Notes: generated from the sequence alone by a model not told the origin. Counted from the stretch's first letter, positions 18,297-27,850 are shown. The stretch is 64,000 nt of DNA from an uncultured Bacteroidales bacterium (GCA_937995875.1 CALKIW010000040.1:12952-76951); one strand, 5' to 3'. Numbers and translations: made by a program.

Positions 18297-19040
18297 ATGG
18301 CAGAACTCGATATGACAAGAATTCCCCGCCACATCGCCATTATTATGGACGGTAACGGACGATGGGCGGCAGAACAGGGAAAAGAACGCAGCTACGGCCA
18401 TCAGGCCGGAGTGGACACCGTGCGCCGTATCACCTCAGAGTGTACGCGGCTCGGAGTGAAATTCCTCACGCTGTACACATTCTCTACCGAAAACTGGAAT
18501 CGTCCGGTAGACGAGATCAGTGCGCTCATGGGACTGGTGTTAAGTTCTTTGGAAGAAGACATCTTCATGAAGAACAACGTTCGTTTCCGGGTGATTGGTG
18601 AAATAGAACGTCTCCCAAATGCCGTTCAAACCAAGCTACAGGAAACCATAGACCACACTGCCCAAAACTCTGCCATGACGATGGTTGTGGCCCTGAGCTA
18701 CAGCTCACGATGGGAGATTACAAAGGCGGCAAAAGAGATTGCCGATGAAGTGAAAAGTGGGAAATTGGCGGTCGGCGACATTACCGAGGAGACTGTCAGC
18801 AACCATTTGGCTACCAATTTCATGCCCGCCCCCGACCTGCTCATACGAACGGGCGGCGAGCTGCGCATTTCGAACTATCTGCTCTGGCAAATAGCTTATA
18901 CGGAACTGTATTTCTGTGACACCTATTGGCCGGCTTTTACCGAGCAGGATTTGCAAAAGGCCATCCTCAGTTACCAAAACAGACAGCGTCGTTTCGGAAA
19001 GACAGAGGCTCAGGTGGAACAGGAAAACGATAAAGGATAA
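18297..19040 (+). CDS. uppS: Isoprenyl transferase (undecaprenyl diphosphate synthase)
   Basis: 247-residue cis-prenyltransferase that builds the C55 lipid carrier for peptidoglycan and surface glycans. Diagnostic motifs are [13 protein letters not shown] (catalytic Asp at residue 18), [13 protein letters not shown], the [10 protein letters not shown] region and [22 protein letters not shown] near the C-terminus. Length matches the family. It precedes bamA by 75 bp on the same strand. Confidence 0.96.
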   Translation: MAELDMTRIPRHIAIIMDGNGRWAAEQGKERSYGHQAGVDTVRRITSECTRLGVKFLTLYTFSTENWNRPVDEISALMGLVLSSLEEDIFMKNNVRFRVIGEIERLPNAVQTKLQETIDHTAQNSAMTMVVALSYSSRWEITKAAKEIADEVKSGKLAVGDITEETVSNHLATNFMPAPDLLIRTGGELRISNYLLWQIAYTELYFCDTYWPAFTEQDLQKAILSYQNRQRRFGKTEAQVEQENDKG

Positions 19041-19115
19041 AAGGGTAAAACAAGTTAAAGAGTTAAAAAGGTGCTCATGGCAAACCATGCTTCCGGCACT
19101 CAATTCCTACAGAAA

Positions 19116-21740
19116 ATGCATCATACAAAGAATAAGATATTTGCAGCGCTCATAGCTATGACGTGCTGCGTAGGCGCAAAAGGACAAGACAAGATTCTTT
19201 ATCCCGACATCACTTATGCCGGAACACCACGCGAAGTGGTCATCGGAGGATTCAATGTCAGCGGTATGGAGGGGTACGAAGACTATATGCTCACCGGTAT
19301 TTCGGGACTGGCTGTAGGGCAGCGTATATCTATTCCCGGCAGCGAAATCACGGATGCCGTGAAGCGTTATTGGAGACACGGCCTGTTCTCTGATGTGAAA
19401 ATTGCCGCCGATTCCCTGGTGGGCAATAAGATTTATCTGCACATAGCACTGAAGCCCAGACCCCGCGTGTCGGAAATAAACTATATCGGACTGAAGAAGA
19501 GCGAGCGGGAAGACATGGAGAACAAGCTCGGTATGATCAAGGGCGGACAGATAACGCCCAACATGATAGACCGTGCAAAGATACTGGCCAAGAAATACTT
19601 TGACGACAAAGGGTTTAAAAACGCTGACATAGACATTCAGCAACGCGATGACATTACGGGCAAAAACCAAGTGATTCTGGACGTTATCATCGACAAAAAA
19701 CAAAAGATGAAGGTGCGCAACATCATCATCGAAGGCAACGAGAAACTCAAGGATTCAAAGATAAAAGGTAAGCTTTTCAGCAAAGGCGTGTTTGCAAAGA
19801 CCCACGAGGCCGGCAAGCTGTCCTCTTTCCTGAAGTCGAAGAAGTTTACGCCCGAACGTTGGAAAGAAGATAAAAACAAGCTCATCAACAAATATTACGA
19901 ACTGGGTTACCGCGACGCAGTGATTCTGAAAGACAGCGTGTGGAATGCTGATGACAAGCACGTTAATGTATATATAAAGGTGGATGAGGGACAGCAATAT
20001 TATATCCGAGACATCCATTGGGTTGGAAACACGGTCTACAACTCCGACCATCTCAGCGCATTGCTGGGCATGGAAAAAGGAGACGTGTACAACCAGAAAC
20101 TCATGGACAAGCGTCTTCTCGAAGACGATGATGCAGTGGGCAACCTTTATTATAATCACGGATACGTGTTTTCCCAGATTCAACCCACTGAGGTGAATAT
20201 TGTCGGCGACTCCATCGACCTCGAAATGCGCATCATGGAGGGTCCGCAGGCCCACCTGAGCCATGTGCGGATCAATGGTAACGACCGCCTCTATGAAAAT
20301 GTGGTGCGTCGCGAATTGCGCACCAAGCCGGGCGACTTGTTCAGCAAAGAGGCACTGATGCGTTCCGCACGTGAGCTGGCTTCCATGGGGCATTTTGACC
20401 CGGAAAAGATTGACCCGAAAATACAACCGAACTATGAGGACGGCACAGTGGACGTAAACTGGAACTTGGAACAGAAGTCCAACGACCAGATTGAGTTCTC
20501 GTTGGGATGGGGACAGACTGGCATCATCGGCCGGGTAGGCCTCACACTCAACAACTTCTCCATGGCCAACCTCTTCAACAAGAACAAGGAGCATCGCGGC
20601 ATCATGCCTATCGGCGACGGCGAGAAGCTGTCGCTGGGCGTGCAGACCAACGGTACTTATTACCAAAGCTACAACGCCAGCTACTCCACCAACTGGTTTG
20701 GAGGAAAACGCCCCATACAGTTCTCGTTCGGTGTGTTCTACTCGAAGCAGACCGACGTGTCGAGCAACTATTACAACTCTGCGTGGCGCAACAACTATAT
20801 GTACAGTCTGATGGGGTCGAGCAGCTATGGCTACAACTACACCAACTACGAAAACTATTACGACCCGGACAAATACGTGAGACTTTTCGGTGCTAATTTA
20901 GGCTGGGGAAAGCGCCTTCGCTGGCCGGACGACTACTTCATGTTGGGACTCCAACTGTCGTACACCCGCTACATGCTGAAGAATTGGAGATACTTCCCGG
21001 TTACCACCGGAAGCTCCAACAACCTGAATCTCAGCATTTCGCTCAGCCGTTCATCGACCGACAACCAGCTGTTCCCACGTCGGGGGTCCGACTTCTCCGC
21101 CAGCCTCACCATTACTCCGCCTTGGTCGAAATGGGATAAAAAGGATTACAAAAACCTCGCTACAAACCCCAATTCTCCCAACTACGTACAGGAGCAAAAG
21201 GAAAAATTCAAATGGATTGAATATCATAAATGGAAGTTCAAGGCCCGCACCTTCACCGCACTCACCAGTGCGAACAAGTGCTTTGTGCTGATGACGCGCA
21301 TCGAATTTGGTTTACTCGGCTCCTTTAACAAATACAAGAAGACGCCCTTCGAGACTTTCTATATGGGTGGTGACGGTATGAGCGGATATTCTACAAGTTA
21401 TGCCACAGAGACGATTGGGCTTCGAGGATACGAAAACGGCTCACTGACGCCATGGAGATCTGAGGGGTATGCATACGACCGTTTCTCTCTGGAGCTTCGC
21501 TATCCGTTGATGCTCGGCAACACCACCATCTACGCCCTATCCTTCCTGGAGGGCGGTAACGCATGGACAGATACGAAGAAATTCAATCCCTTCGATATGA
21601 AACGCTCGGCCGGAGTGGGTGTACGCATCTTCCTTCCAATGGTTGGTTTGATGGGTATCGACTGGGCATACGGCTTCGATAAAGTGTTTGGAACAAAAGG
21701 CGGAAGCCAATTCCACTTCGTGTTGGGTCAGGAGTTCTAA
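19116..21740 (+). CDS. bamA: Outer-membrane protein assembly factor BamA
   Basis: 874-residue Omp85-family protein that inserts beta-barrel proteins into the outer membrane. I start at ATG 19116, giving a short signal peptide (MHHTKNKIFAALIAMTCC); the frame is open to 19071. Five POTRA-like repeats occupy about residues 30-450 (for example PRPRVSEINYIGLKKSE and MKVRNIIIEGNEKLKDSKI). The C-terminal surface-antigen barrel ends in the aromatic FHFVLGQEF signature. Long lysine-rich POTRA insertions are usual in Bacteroidetes. It is followed by three Skp/OmpH chaperone genes that would feed it substrates. Confidence 0.95.
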   Translation: MHHTKNKIFAALIAMTCCVGAKGQDKILYPDITYAGTPREVVIGGFNVSGMEGYEDYMLTGISGLAVGQRISIPGSEITDAVKRYWRHGLFSDVKIAADSLVGNKIYLHIALKPRPRVSEINYIGLKKSEREDMENKLGMIKGGQITPNMIDRAKILAKKYFDDKGFKNADIDIQQRDDITGKNQVILDVIIDKKQKMKVRNIIIEGNEKLKDSKIKGKLFSKGVFAKTHEAGKLSSFLKSKKFTPERWKEDKNKLINKYYELGYRDAVILKDSVWNADDKHVNVYIKVDEGQQYYIRDIHWVGNTVYNSDHLSALLGMEKGDVYNQKLMDKRLLEDDDAVGNLYYNHGYVFSQIQPTEVNIVGDSIDLEMRIMEGPQAHLSHVRINGNDRLYENVVRRELRTKPGDLFSKEALMRSARELASMGHFDPEKIDPKIQPNYEDGTVDVNWNLEQKSNDQIEFSLGWGQTGIIGRVGLTLNNFSMANLFNKNKEHRGIMPIGDGEKLSLGVQTNGTYYQSYNASYSTNWFGGKRPIQFSFGVFYSKQTDVSSNYYNSAWRNNYMYSLMGSSSYGYNYTNYENYYDPDKYVRLFGANLGWGKRLRWPDDYFMLGLQLSYTRYMLKNWRYFPVTTGSSNNLNLSISLSRSSTDNQLFPRRGSDFSASLTITPPWSKWDKKDYKNLATNPNSPNYVQEQKEKFKWIEYHKWKFKARTFTALTSANKCFVLMTRIEFGLLGSFNKYKKTPFETFYMGGDGMSGYSTSYATETIGLRGYENGSLTPWRSEGYAYDRFSLELRYPLMLGNTTIYALSFLEGGNAWTDTKKFNPFDMKRSAGVGVRIFLPMVGLMGIDWAYGFDKVFGTKGGSQFHFVLGQEF

Positions 21741-21858
21741 AGCCCTTGCCCTCCTACCACTCCCCGAAGAAAGTGACGTTCCACTGCAAGCAGCGAGTAA
21801 CTTTATTGCAGTTTATCCCGTCTTAACTATTGCATAGACTTTAAAAAAAGAATCAGTT

Positions 21859-22410
21859 ATGAGAAAGATAATCAACAAAACAATGGGCAAGAGCATGCTG
21901 AGAGCGTGTTTGCTGCTTTCCCTATTAGCACTTTTACCCATCAAAGGAAGTGCGCAGAAGTTCGCGCTCATCGACATGGAGTATGTTCTGAAGAACATTC
22001 CGGCCTATGAACGTGCCAACGAACAGCTCAACCAGATTTCAAAGAAATGGCAGGCAGAAGTCGAAGCGCTCAACACCGAAGCCGGAACGATGTATAAGAA
22101 TTATCAAAACGAAGTAGTTTTCCTATCCCAAGAGCAAAAGAAAGCAAAACAAGAACAGATCATGGGCAAGGAAAAGGAGGCTTCAGAACTCAAGAAAAAA
22201 TACTTCGGTCCGGAGGGAGAGCTCTTTAAAAAGAGAGAAAGTCTGATGACACCCATACATGAGGAAATATACAACACCGTCAAAGAGATTTCCGAACTGC
22301 GTGGCTACAGTCTCGTGCTCGACCGTGCTTCCGACACCGCCATCATATTCGGGTCACCCAAAATTGATATTTCCAACGAAGTATTAGATAAATTGGGCTA
22401 TGGCAGATAA
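21859..22410 (+). CDS. OmpH/Skp family periplasmic chaperone (first copy)
   Basis: 183-residue OmpH-family protein. A signal peptide of about 33 residues ends in KGSAQKFALIDMEYVL, where the mature domain starts. A long charged coiled-coil follows (QKKAKQEQIMGKEKEASELKK), then a C-terminal strand with EISELRGYSLVLDRASDTAI. Skp trimers hold unfolded outer-membrane proteins in the periplasm. It is the first of three tandem paralogues after bamA. Its neck is longer and more basic than that of the second copy. Confidence 0.92.
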   Translation: MRKIINKTMGKSMLRACLLLSLLALLPIKGSAQKFALIDMEYVLKNIPAYERANEQLNQISKKWQAEVEALNTEAGTMYKNYQNEVVFLSQEQKKAKQEQIMGKEKEASELKKKYFGPEGELFKKRESLMTPIHEEIYNTVKEISELRGYSLVLDRASDTAIIFGSPKIDISNEVLDKLGYGR

Positions 22411-22510
22411 GCCGAACGGTCGAGTCGCAATAAAACAGAATACACACAAATGCCCTTCAAGGCATATCAACATACAAAGAATAACTAATAATTAAACAAT
22501 AAGAAGAAAA

Positions 22511-23005
22511 ATGAAAAAGATTATTTTGATGTTCATGCTGATGGCTCCTCTGGCTACTTTCGCACAGAAATTCGGCAAAGTAAACACCCAAAACATCATG
22601 CAGACATTGCCTGAAATTTCAAAAATCAACGGTGAACTTGAAGCTACTGCCAAGCAGTACGAGAACGAACTGAAGAGCATGCAAGAAGAGTTGCAGCGCC
22701 AAAGCGATGCCTACGACAAAGGCAAGAGCACGATGAATGCCACTGCACTGCAAGCCAAAGAGCAGGAATTGCAGCAGCTTTACCAGAAGATTCAGCAGAC
22801 CTATCAGGACAATCAGCAGAATCTTCAGAAGGCACAACAGGAGAAAATGCAACCTGTCATCGTCAAAGTGCGCAATGCCATCGAAAACGTTGGTAAGGCC
22901 GGAGGGTTCACCTATATTTTTGAAGAAGGTGTTGCCGTATTTACAGGCTCCAACGTTGAGGATGTTACCTCCAAAGTTCAGGCTGAGATCAACAAACTCA
23001 AATAA
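22511..23005 (+). CDS. OmpH/Skp family periplasmic chaperone (second copy)
   Basis: 164-residue OmpH/Skp protein with a signal peptide MKKIILMFMLMAPLATFAQ, mature start KFGKVNTQNIMQTLPEI, a glutamine-rich coiled-coil arm (residues about 55-115, with QQLYQKIQQTYQDNQQN) and a C-terminal strand GGFTYIFEEGVAVFTGSNVEDVT. It is 100 bp after the first copy, in the same orientation. Periplasmic chaperone for outer-membrane proteins (family knowledge). Confidence 0.92.
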   Translation: MKKIILMFMLMAPLATFAQKFGKVNTQNIMQTLPEISKINGELEATAKQYENELKSMQEELQRQSDAYDKGKSTMNATALQAKEQELQQLYQKIQQTYQDNQQNLQKAQQEKMQPVIVKVRNAIENVGKAGGFTYIFEEGVAVFTGSNVEDVTSKVQAEINKLK

Positions 23006-23145
23006 CCGTTCGCCCGAACGAGTGCAAAGTTAAGAAGGCGTAATGGTCAAGTTTGAGTCTCTCATAGAAGCACAAGCTTGTCATTATCGCCTGCTTAACT
23101 TTTTATCATCTATACTCTTTTCAATCCAAAAGAACAGCTTTTACA

Positions 23146-23700
23146 ATGAAAAAAATATTCCTCTACCTATTGCTTGCCACCTTCTCTCTGCAGATCCAAG
23201 CACAAAATACGGCGACACTTCCGCAAGATCCGTTCACCCCAACGATGCAGAATTCGGAGTTCAAATTTGGTTATTTCAGCTATAAAGCCGTTTTCGAGGC
23301 TTCGCCCGACTACATTATCGCTCAGCAAAATCTTAACGATTTGCGCGCCAAATACGATAGTGAGATGAAGCGCGTAGAGGAAGAATTTAATGCGAAATAC
23401 GAAGATTTCCTCGACGGACAGAAAGATTTCGCACCAACCATCCTACAGAAACGCCAAGCCGAACTGCAAGAGTTGATGGAAAAGAACATGGCCTTCAAGC
23501 AAGAAGCCAAGCGTTTGCTCAAACAGGCCGAAGACGAATCCTACAAACCTCTGCGCGAAAAGCTTGCTCACGCCATACTCAGCGTTGGCAAAAACAAGGG
23601 CTTTGCATTTATTCTCAACACCGACAACAACGCTGTGCCATACATCAATGTTGCCATGGGTGAGGATGTAACAGCCGACATCACCGCTGAGATTCAATAA
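23146..23700 (+). CDS. OmpH/Skp family periplasmic chaperone (third copy)
   Basis: 184-residue third OmpH/Skp paralogue. Signal peptide MKKIFLYLLLATFSLQIQAQ, a unique spacer (NTATLPQDPFTPTMQNSEFK) before the mature core FGYFSYKAVFEASPDY, a coiled-coil arm (QKRQAELQELMEKNMAFKQE) and a C-terminal strand GFAFILNTDNNAVPYIN. The spacer between signal peptide and core is absent from the other two copies. It is 140 bp after copy two and 150 bp before murI. Confidence 0.9.
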   Translation: MKKIFLYLLLATFSLQIQAQNTATLPQDPFTPTMQNSEFKFGYFSYKAVFEASPDYIIAQQNLNDLRAKYDSEMKRVEEEFNAKYEDFLDGQKDFAPTILQKRQAELQELMEKNMAFKQEAKRLLKQAEDESYKPLREKLAHAILSVGKNKGFAFILNTDNNAVPYINVAMGEDVTADITAEIQ

Positions 23701-23850
23701 ACAAATGGTTGCAATGCTATAATCAAACTGATTTGATTCAATAACCAGACTGCTGTTATCAAATCATAGGAACACCGAGATTCAATAACCGCAATATTGC
23801 AACAAGACCGACAGGGCGTTATAATTCACCAACCGGACCACCGCGACAAA

Positions 23851-24696
23851 ATGAGGAAAAGATTGTCCAATCAACAACAAGGTGCCATCGGCATCTTTGA
23901 TTCAGGCTATGGAGGACTCACCATTCTGCATAGCATACGCCATCTTTTGCCTCAATACGACTACCTTTATCTTGGCGACAACGCACGCGCTCCATACGGA
24001 CCACGCTCGTTTGACGTAGTCTACGAATTCACCCGACAAGCTGTCGAGAAACTGTTTAGCATGGGTTGCCAGCTCGTTATTTTAGGATGCAACACCGCTT
24101 CGGCCAAAGCCCTGCGCTCTATCCAGCAAAACGACCTTCCCCAATGGGATCCCGAACGTCGCGTTTTGGGCGTTATCCGACCCACAGCAGAGGTTATCGG
24201 CAACCTCACACGCAACAATCATGTGGGACTACTGGCTACGGAGGGAACAGTAAAGAGCAACAGCTACAACCTCGAAATAGCCAAGCTGTGGCCCAACATC
24301 AAAGTCACGGGGCAGGCTTGCCCGTTCTGGGTGCCCCTGATAGAATACAATGAGGCCGACTCTCCCGGTGCCGACTATTTTGTACAGAAACGCATCGACC
24401 AGCTCATGCAGAAAGACCCGGCCATCGACACCATTATTCTGGGCTGCACACACTTCCCGCTTTTGATGCCCAAAATCCGCAAATATGTCAGCCCCGATGT
24501 CCGAATCGTGCCACAGGGCGATTACGTTGCCGAAAGTCTCAAGCTCTACTTAGAACGACACACCAACCTTGAACGGCGACTGACCAAAAGCGGAAACATA
24601 CAATATTACACCACAGAAAGCCCCGAAAAATTCAAGGAGAGCGCATCTCTCTTTCTTCACACAAACATCAATGTGGAACATATCAACTTAGAATAA
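23851..24696 (+). CDS. murI: Glutamate racemase
   Basis: 281-residue cytoplasmic enzyme making D-glutamate for peptidoglycan. Both catalytic cysteines are in place: Cys80 in GCNTASAKA and Cys199 in LGCTHFPLL. The N-terminal IGIFDSGYGGLTIL motif carries the catalytic aspartate-serine pair, and GDNARAPYG follows. ATG 23851 fits; the open frame to 23797 adds a non-conserved polar stretch. It lies with the bamA-skp envelope run. Confidence 0.96.
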   Translation: MRKRLSNQQQGAIGIFDSGYGGLTILHSIRHLLPQYDYLYLGDNARAPYGPRSFDVVYEFTRQAVEKLFSMGCQLVILGCNTASAKALRSIQQNDLPQWDPERRVLGVIRPTAEVIGNLTRNNHVGLLATEGTVKSNSYNLEIAKLWPNIKVTGQACPFWVPLIEYNEADSPGADYFVQKRIDQLMQKDPAIDTIILGCTHFPLLMPKIRKYVSPDVRIVPQGDYVAESLKLYLERHTNLERRLTKSGNIQYYTTESPEKFKESASLFLHTNINVEHINLE

Positions 24697-24749
24697 TACA
24701 TCACAAATGTATGATGCGCAATTACAACATCACAAATTAAATCAAGATT

Positions 24750-25085
24750 ATGCAAGCAACAAGACAAAACAAAATATCAAGACTTCTTCAAAAGGAACTG
24801 GCTGAGATTTTCCAAAGCCAAACACGTCAGATGAAAGGTGTTCTGATCAGTGTGACACGCGTCCGCATCAGTCCTGATCTGAGCATCTGCACTGCCTATC
24901 TCAGCATCTTCCCTTCGGAGAAATCAAAGGAACTACTCGAAAACATCAATGCCAACGAGAAGACCATCCGCTATGAGTTGGGCACACGAGTGCGCAACCA
25001 ACTACGCATCATTCCGGAGCTTCGATTCTTCATCGACGACAGCCTCGACTACATTGAGCACATCGACGAACTGCTAAAGAAGTAG
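24750..25085 (+). CDS. rbfA: Ribosome-binding factor A
   Basis: 111-residue KH-fold protein needed for late 30S subunit maturation. Family hallmarks: N-terminal NKISRLLQKELAEIF, then VLISVTRVRISPDLSICTAYLSIFP, and the C-terminal IPELRFFIDDSLDYIEHID. Normal length. It is 53 bp after murI and 68 bp before the permease gene, probably in the same operon. Confidence 0.95.
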   Translation: MQATRQNKISRLLQKELAEIFQSQTRQMKGVLISVTRVRISPDLSICTAYLSIFPSEKSKELLENINANEKTIRYELGTRVRNQLRIIPELRFFIDDSLDYIEHIDELLKK

Positions 25086-25153
25086 CCGACATCCTTTCAG
25101 AAGGGCAGCTTTAGGCTCTTGCATACATTCGAAAGGTATCTTCAGCATCACAC

Positions 25154-26512
25154 ATGAACCAACAAAACATGGGAAAAGAAATGGAAACGGCATCCGAAAA
25201 GACACGCCCCGACACAGCATTCCAGCAGAAAGGAGGGCGCGGAGGAAATTCTTTTCCCCTTTTTGTCGCACGCCGATACCTGTTCTCCAAGAAGAAAACC
25301 CATGCCATCAACGTCATTTCGCTGATTTCCGTCATAGGTGTTGCCATCGCCACAATGGCACTGGTCATCGTCTTGTCGGTGTTCAACGGCTTCCATGACC
25401 TCGTGGCCAGCTTCTTCACCAACTTCGACCCACAACTCAAAGTGACGCCGGTGATGGGAAAAACCGTTGCGGCCGACGACCCCATTCTCACCGAAATACG
25501 GCAGCAGCCACAGGTAGATGTCGCCACAGAAACCGTTGAAGACATTGCCTTGGCGGTCTACAAAGGCAAGCAAGCCATCGTAACGGTGAAGGGAGTTGAC
25601 GACAATTTCGACCAACTCACACACATTAACGAGATACTCTACGGCGACGGCGAGTTTCAGCTCCACACGGCCAATCTGCAATATGGCACTCCGGGCATCC
25701 GACTGGCCCAAAATCTGGGCATCGGAACGCTGTGGAACGATTTTATGAAAATCTACGCCCCACGCCGCGACGGACAGCTCGACCTCTCCGATCCATACGA
25801 CGGTTTTGTGGTAGACTCACTGATTTCCTCCGGCGTGGTATTCTCGGTGAATCAAGGAAAATACGACAAAAACGTCATCCTTACCAGTCTTGGCTTTGCC
25901 CAAAACCTGCTGGGGCAACCGGGCATGGTGTCGGCTCTGGAACTGAGGCTTAAGTCCGGCTCCAACCTCGACAACGTGAAAGCAAAGATGCAAAAGATTG
26001 CAGGCGATAAATTCAAGGTGGAGGATAGATTCGAGCAACAGGCCGACACGTTTAAGATTATGCAGATAGAGAAGTTCATGGCCTACATCTTTCTCACCTT
26101 CATCCTCGTGGTGGCCTGCTTCAACATCGTGGGATCGCTCTCCATGCTTATCATAGACAAGCAAAACGATGTCATCACATTGCGCAATTTAGGAGCCAGC
26201 GACAAGCAGATTACCCAAATATTCTTATTCGAAGGGCGCATCATCAGTGTCATCGGAGCCATTGTGGGCATCCTGATCGGTCTGCTGCTGTGTTGGCTCC
26301 AGCAACAATTCGGTTTTGTCAAGATGGGTGATTCAGAGGGCACATTTGTCGTCAATGCCTACCCCGTGAGTGTACACTATATAGATGTAGTGTTTGTGTT
26401 CTTCACCGTCATTATCGTTGGCTGGCTCGCCGTGTGGTATCCCGTAAAGACTTTCACGAAAAATCACCTGAAAGGCACCCTACCAACGCGCGACAACAAC
26501 AACGCCAACTAA
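25154..26512 (+). CDS. LolC/LolE-type ABC transporter permease
   Basis: 452-residue MacB/FtsX-family permease, similar to LolC/LolE, which release lipoproteins from the inner membrane. One transmembrane helix lies near residues 50-75 (INVISLISVIGVAIATMALV); a large periplasmic domain follows; then three helices in the last 160 residues, including FILVVACFNIVGSLSMLIID and GRIISVIGAIVGILIGLLLC. The FPLFVARRYLFSKKK start of the conserved region is preceded by about 33 extra polar residues, so later Met codons (25169, 25181) are possible starts. No ATPase gene is adjacent; the partner must lie elsewhere. Confidence 0.88.
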   Translation: MNQQNMGKEMETASEKTRPDTAFQQKGGRGGNSFPLFVARRYLFSKKKTHAINVISLISVIGVAIATMALVIVLSVFNGFHDLVASFFTNFDPQLKVTPVMGKTVAADDPILTEIRQQPQVDVATETVEDIALAVYKGKQAIVTVKGVDDNFDQLTHINEILYGDGEFQLHTANLQYGTPGIRLAQNLGIGTLWNDFMKIYAPRRDGQLDLSDPYDGFVVDSLISSGVVFSVNQGKYDKNVILTSLGFAQNLLGQPGMVSALELRLKSGSNLDNVKAKMQKIAGDKFKVEDRFEQQADTFKIMQIEKFMAYIFLTFILVVACFNIVGSLSMLIIDKQNDVITLRNLGASDKQITQIFLFEGRIISVIGAIVGILIGLLLCWLQQQFGFVKMGDSEGTFVVNAYPVSVHYIDVVFVFFTVIIVGWLAVWYPVKTFTKNHLKGTLPTRDNNNAN

Positions 26513-26515
26513 CCT

Positions 26516-26580
26516 CCGACACACTCCTAAGCCGGAGCCGACACACCCTAACGCCCGGCCAACATTCCTCCATACTGTAA
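26516..26580. repeat. Weak 21-22-bp repeat (array 6)
   Basis: CCGACACAC occurs at 26516 and 26538 (22 bp apart), each followed by CCTAA. A third diverged unit follows. Only two to three units, so tentative. It lies between convergent genes, just after the permease stop. Confidence 0.35.
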
Positions 26581-26590
26581 GCAACAAACA

Positions 26591-26632
26591 CACTTCCCCC
26601 ACCGTGCAACACAAGACACGATGGGGGAAGTG
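26591..26632. terminator. Bidirectional terminator hairpin
   Basis: Arms CACTTCCCCCA and TGGGGGAAGTG with a 20-nt loop between the convergent permease and O-methyltransferase genes. Confidence 0.7.
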
Positions 26633-26663
26633 CGTGATGAGAAAGCGTAAAAAACGGCAGCGG

Positions 26664-27377
26664 CTATTCCGTGCAAGGCTTCACACGAATGATAGTAAGC
26701 CCGTCGCGCATGGGCAGCATAACTTTTTCCACCCGTTCATCATCCCGGATATGATCATTAAACCGCCGTATGCCCTGTGTCTGCTGATCGTGCCCATAAG
26801 CGGGATCTACCACATGCCCATCCCACAGCGTGTTGTCGGCAAGAATAATCCCATCGGGATTCATCAACGAAAGCACCATCTCGTACGTCTCCACATAGTT
26901 ACGCTTGTCACCGTCTACAAATGCCATATCAAATTTCACCCCCAACTTGGGAGCCTCCGTCATGGCATCTCCTATCCGGAAATCTACAAAATCAGCCACC
27001 GGCGAGTTCTCTATCCATGGGCGTGTGAAATCTTCCATCTCATCATTAATCTCGAACGTAAACAGTCGCGAAACACTTTCCGCAGCAGGGCAGGCCTCCC
27101 CTCCTCGCGCTTGTCTGCCATTATTGGCAGCGTGAGCAGCAATCTCTTTCAACCCCTCAGCCATACAAATGGCCGAATAGCCCGAAAAAGTACCAATCTC
27201 AAGAATATATTGCGGGCGTTGCATCATGACGAACATTTTCAACAACCGCCCCTGCAGATGACCGCTGACCATCCGACCGTGTATGGTATGGATGTTGGTG
27301 GCCCGATATAAACGGTAGAGATAGTCACCCTCAGGCTCACTATGATGGAGAACATACTGTTCTAATTCATAATTCAT
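26664..27377 (-). CDS. SAM-dependent O-methyltransferase (family 3)
   Basis: 237-residue class I methyltransferase of the catechol/caffeoyl-CoA O-methyltransferase type. The SAM motif ILEIGTFSGYSAICMAEGL, the acidic FTFEIN strand end, the metal/substrate motif MAFVDGDKRNY and DGIILADNTLWDG are all present. A polar insert (AHAANNGRQARGGEACPAAE) separates motif I and the next strand; it is absent from typical relatives. The start codon lies inside a 7-bp repeat (ATGAATT units), which also encodes the first residues MNYEL. The physiological substrate is unknown. Confidence 0.88.
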   Translation of the reverse strand: MNYELEQYVLHHSEPEGDYLYRLYRATNIHTIHGRMVSGHLQGRLLKMFVMMQRPQYILEIGTFSGYSAICMAEGLKEIAAHAANNGRQARGGEACPAAESVSRLFTFEINDEMEDFTRPWIENSPVADFVDFRIGDAMTEAPKLGVKFDMAFVDGDKRNYVETYEMVLSLMNPDGIILADNTLWDGHVVDPAYGHDQQTQGIRRFNDHIRDDERVEKVMLPMRDGLTIIRVKPCTE

Positions 27378-27436
27378 AATTCACAATTCATAATTATTTT
27401 TCAATTCACAATTCACAATTTTCAATTCACAATTAA
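27363..27436. repeat. 7-bp repeat tract at an O-methyltransferase start
   Basis: A run of AATTCAT and AATTCAC heptamers (plus strand), partly interrupted, which overlaps the start codon of the minus-strand methyltransferase gene. The same heptamers separate the 132-bp repeats downstream and recur inside the SpoU methyltransferase gene near 63630-63757. Confidence 0.8.
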
Positions 27437-27832
27437 TAGTCCACGACTTTCAATATAGCACTAAAAGTTAGTAAAACCAACAACCCTAAGTCAGTCTATC
27501 TATAGCCCTTACCTTCGTTTTTCAACGCGCAGCCAATTATGAATTATGAATTCTCAATTCACAATTAATAGTCCACGACTTTCAATGTAGCACTAAAAGT
27601 TAGTAAAACCAACAACCCAAAGTCAGTCTATCTATAGCCCTTACCCTCGTTTTTCAACGCGCAGTCAATTATGAATTATGAATTCTCAATTCACAATTAA
27701 TAGTCCACGACTTTCAATGTAGCACTAAAAGTTAGTAAAACCAACAACCCAAAGTCAGTCTATCTATAGCCCTTACCCTCGTTTTTCAACGCGCAGCCAA
27801 TTATGAATTATGAATTATGACGAGTTGATGAG
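27437..27832. repeat. Three tandem 132-bp repeats
   Basis: Units start at 27437, 27569 and 27701 (TAGTCCACGACTTTCAAT), each exactly 132 bp apart and nearly identical. Each ends in a block of heptamers (AATTATGAATTATGAATT and similar). The third loses similarity near 27816. The period is 6 x 22 bp, but I see no clear 22-bp similarity inside a unit. The array fills the 473-bp gap between aroQ and the methyltransferase gene. Confidence 0.92.
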
Positions 27833-27850
27833 CTTGCGAATAATTATGAA

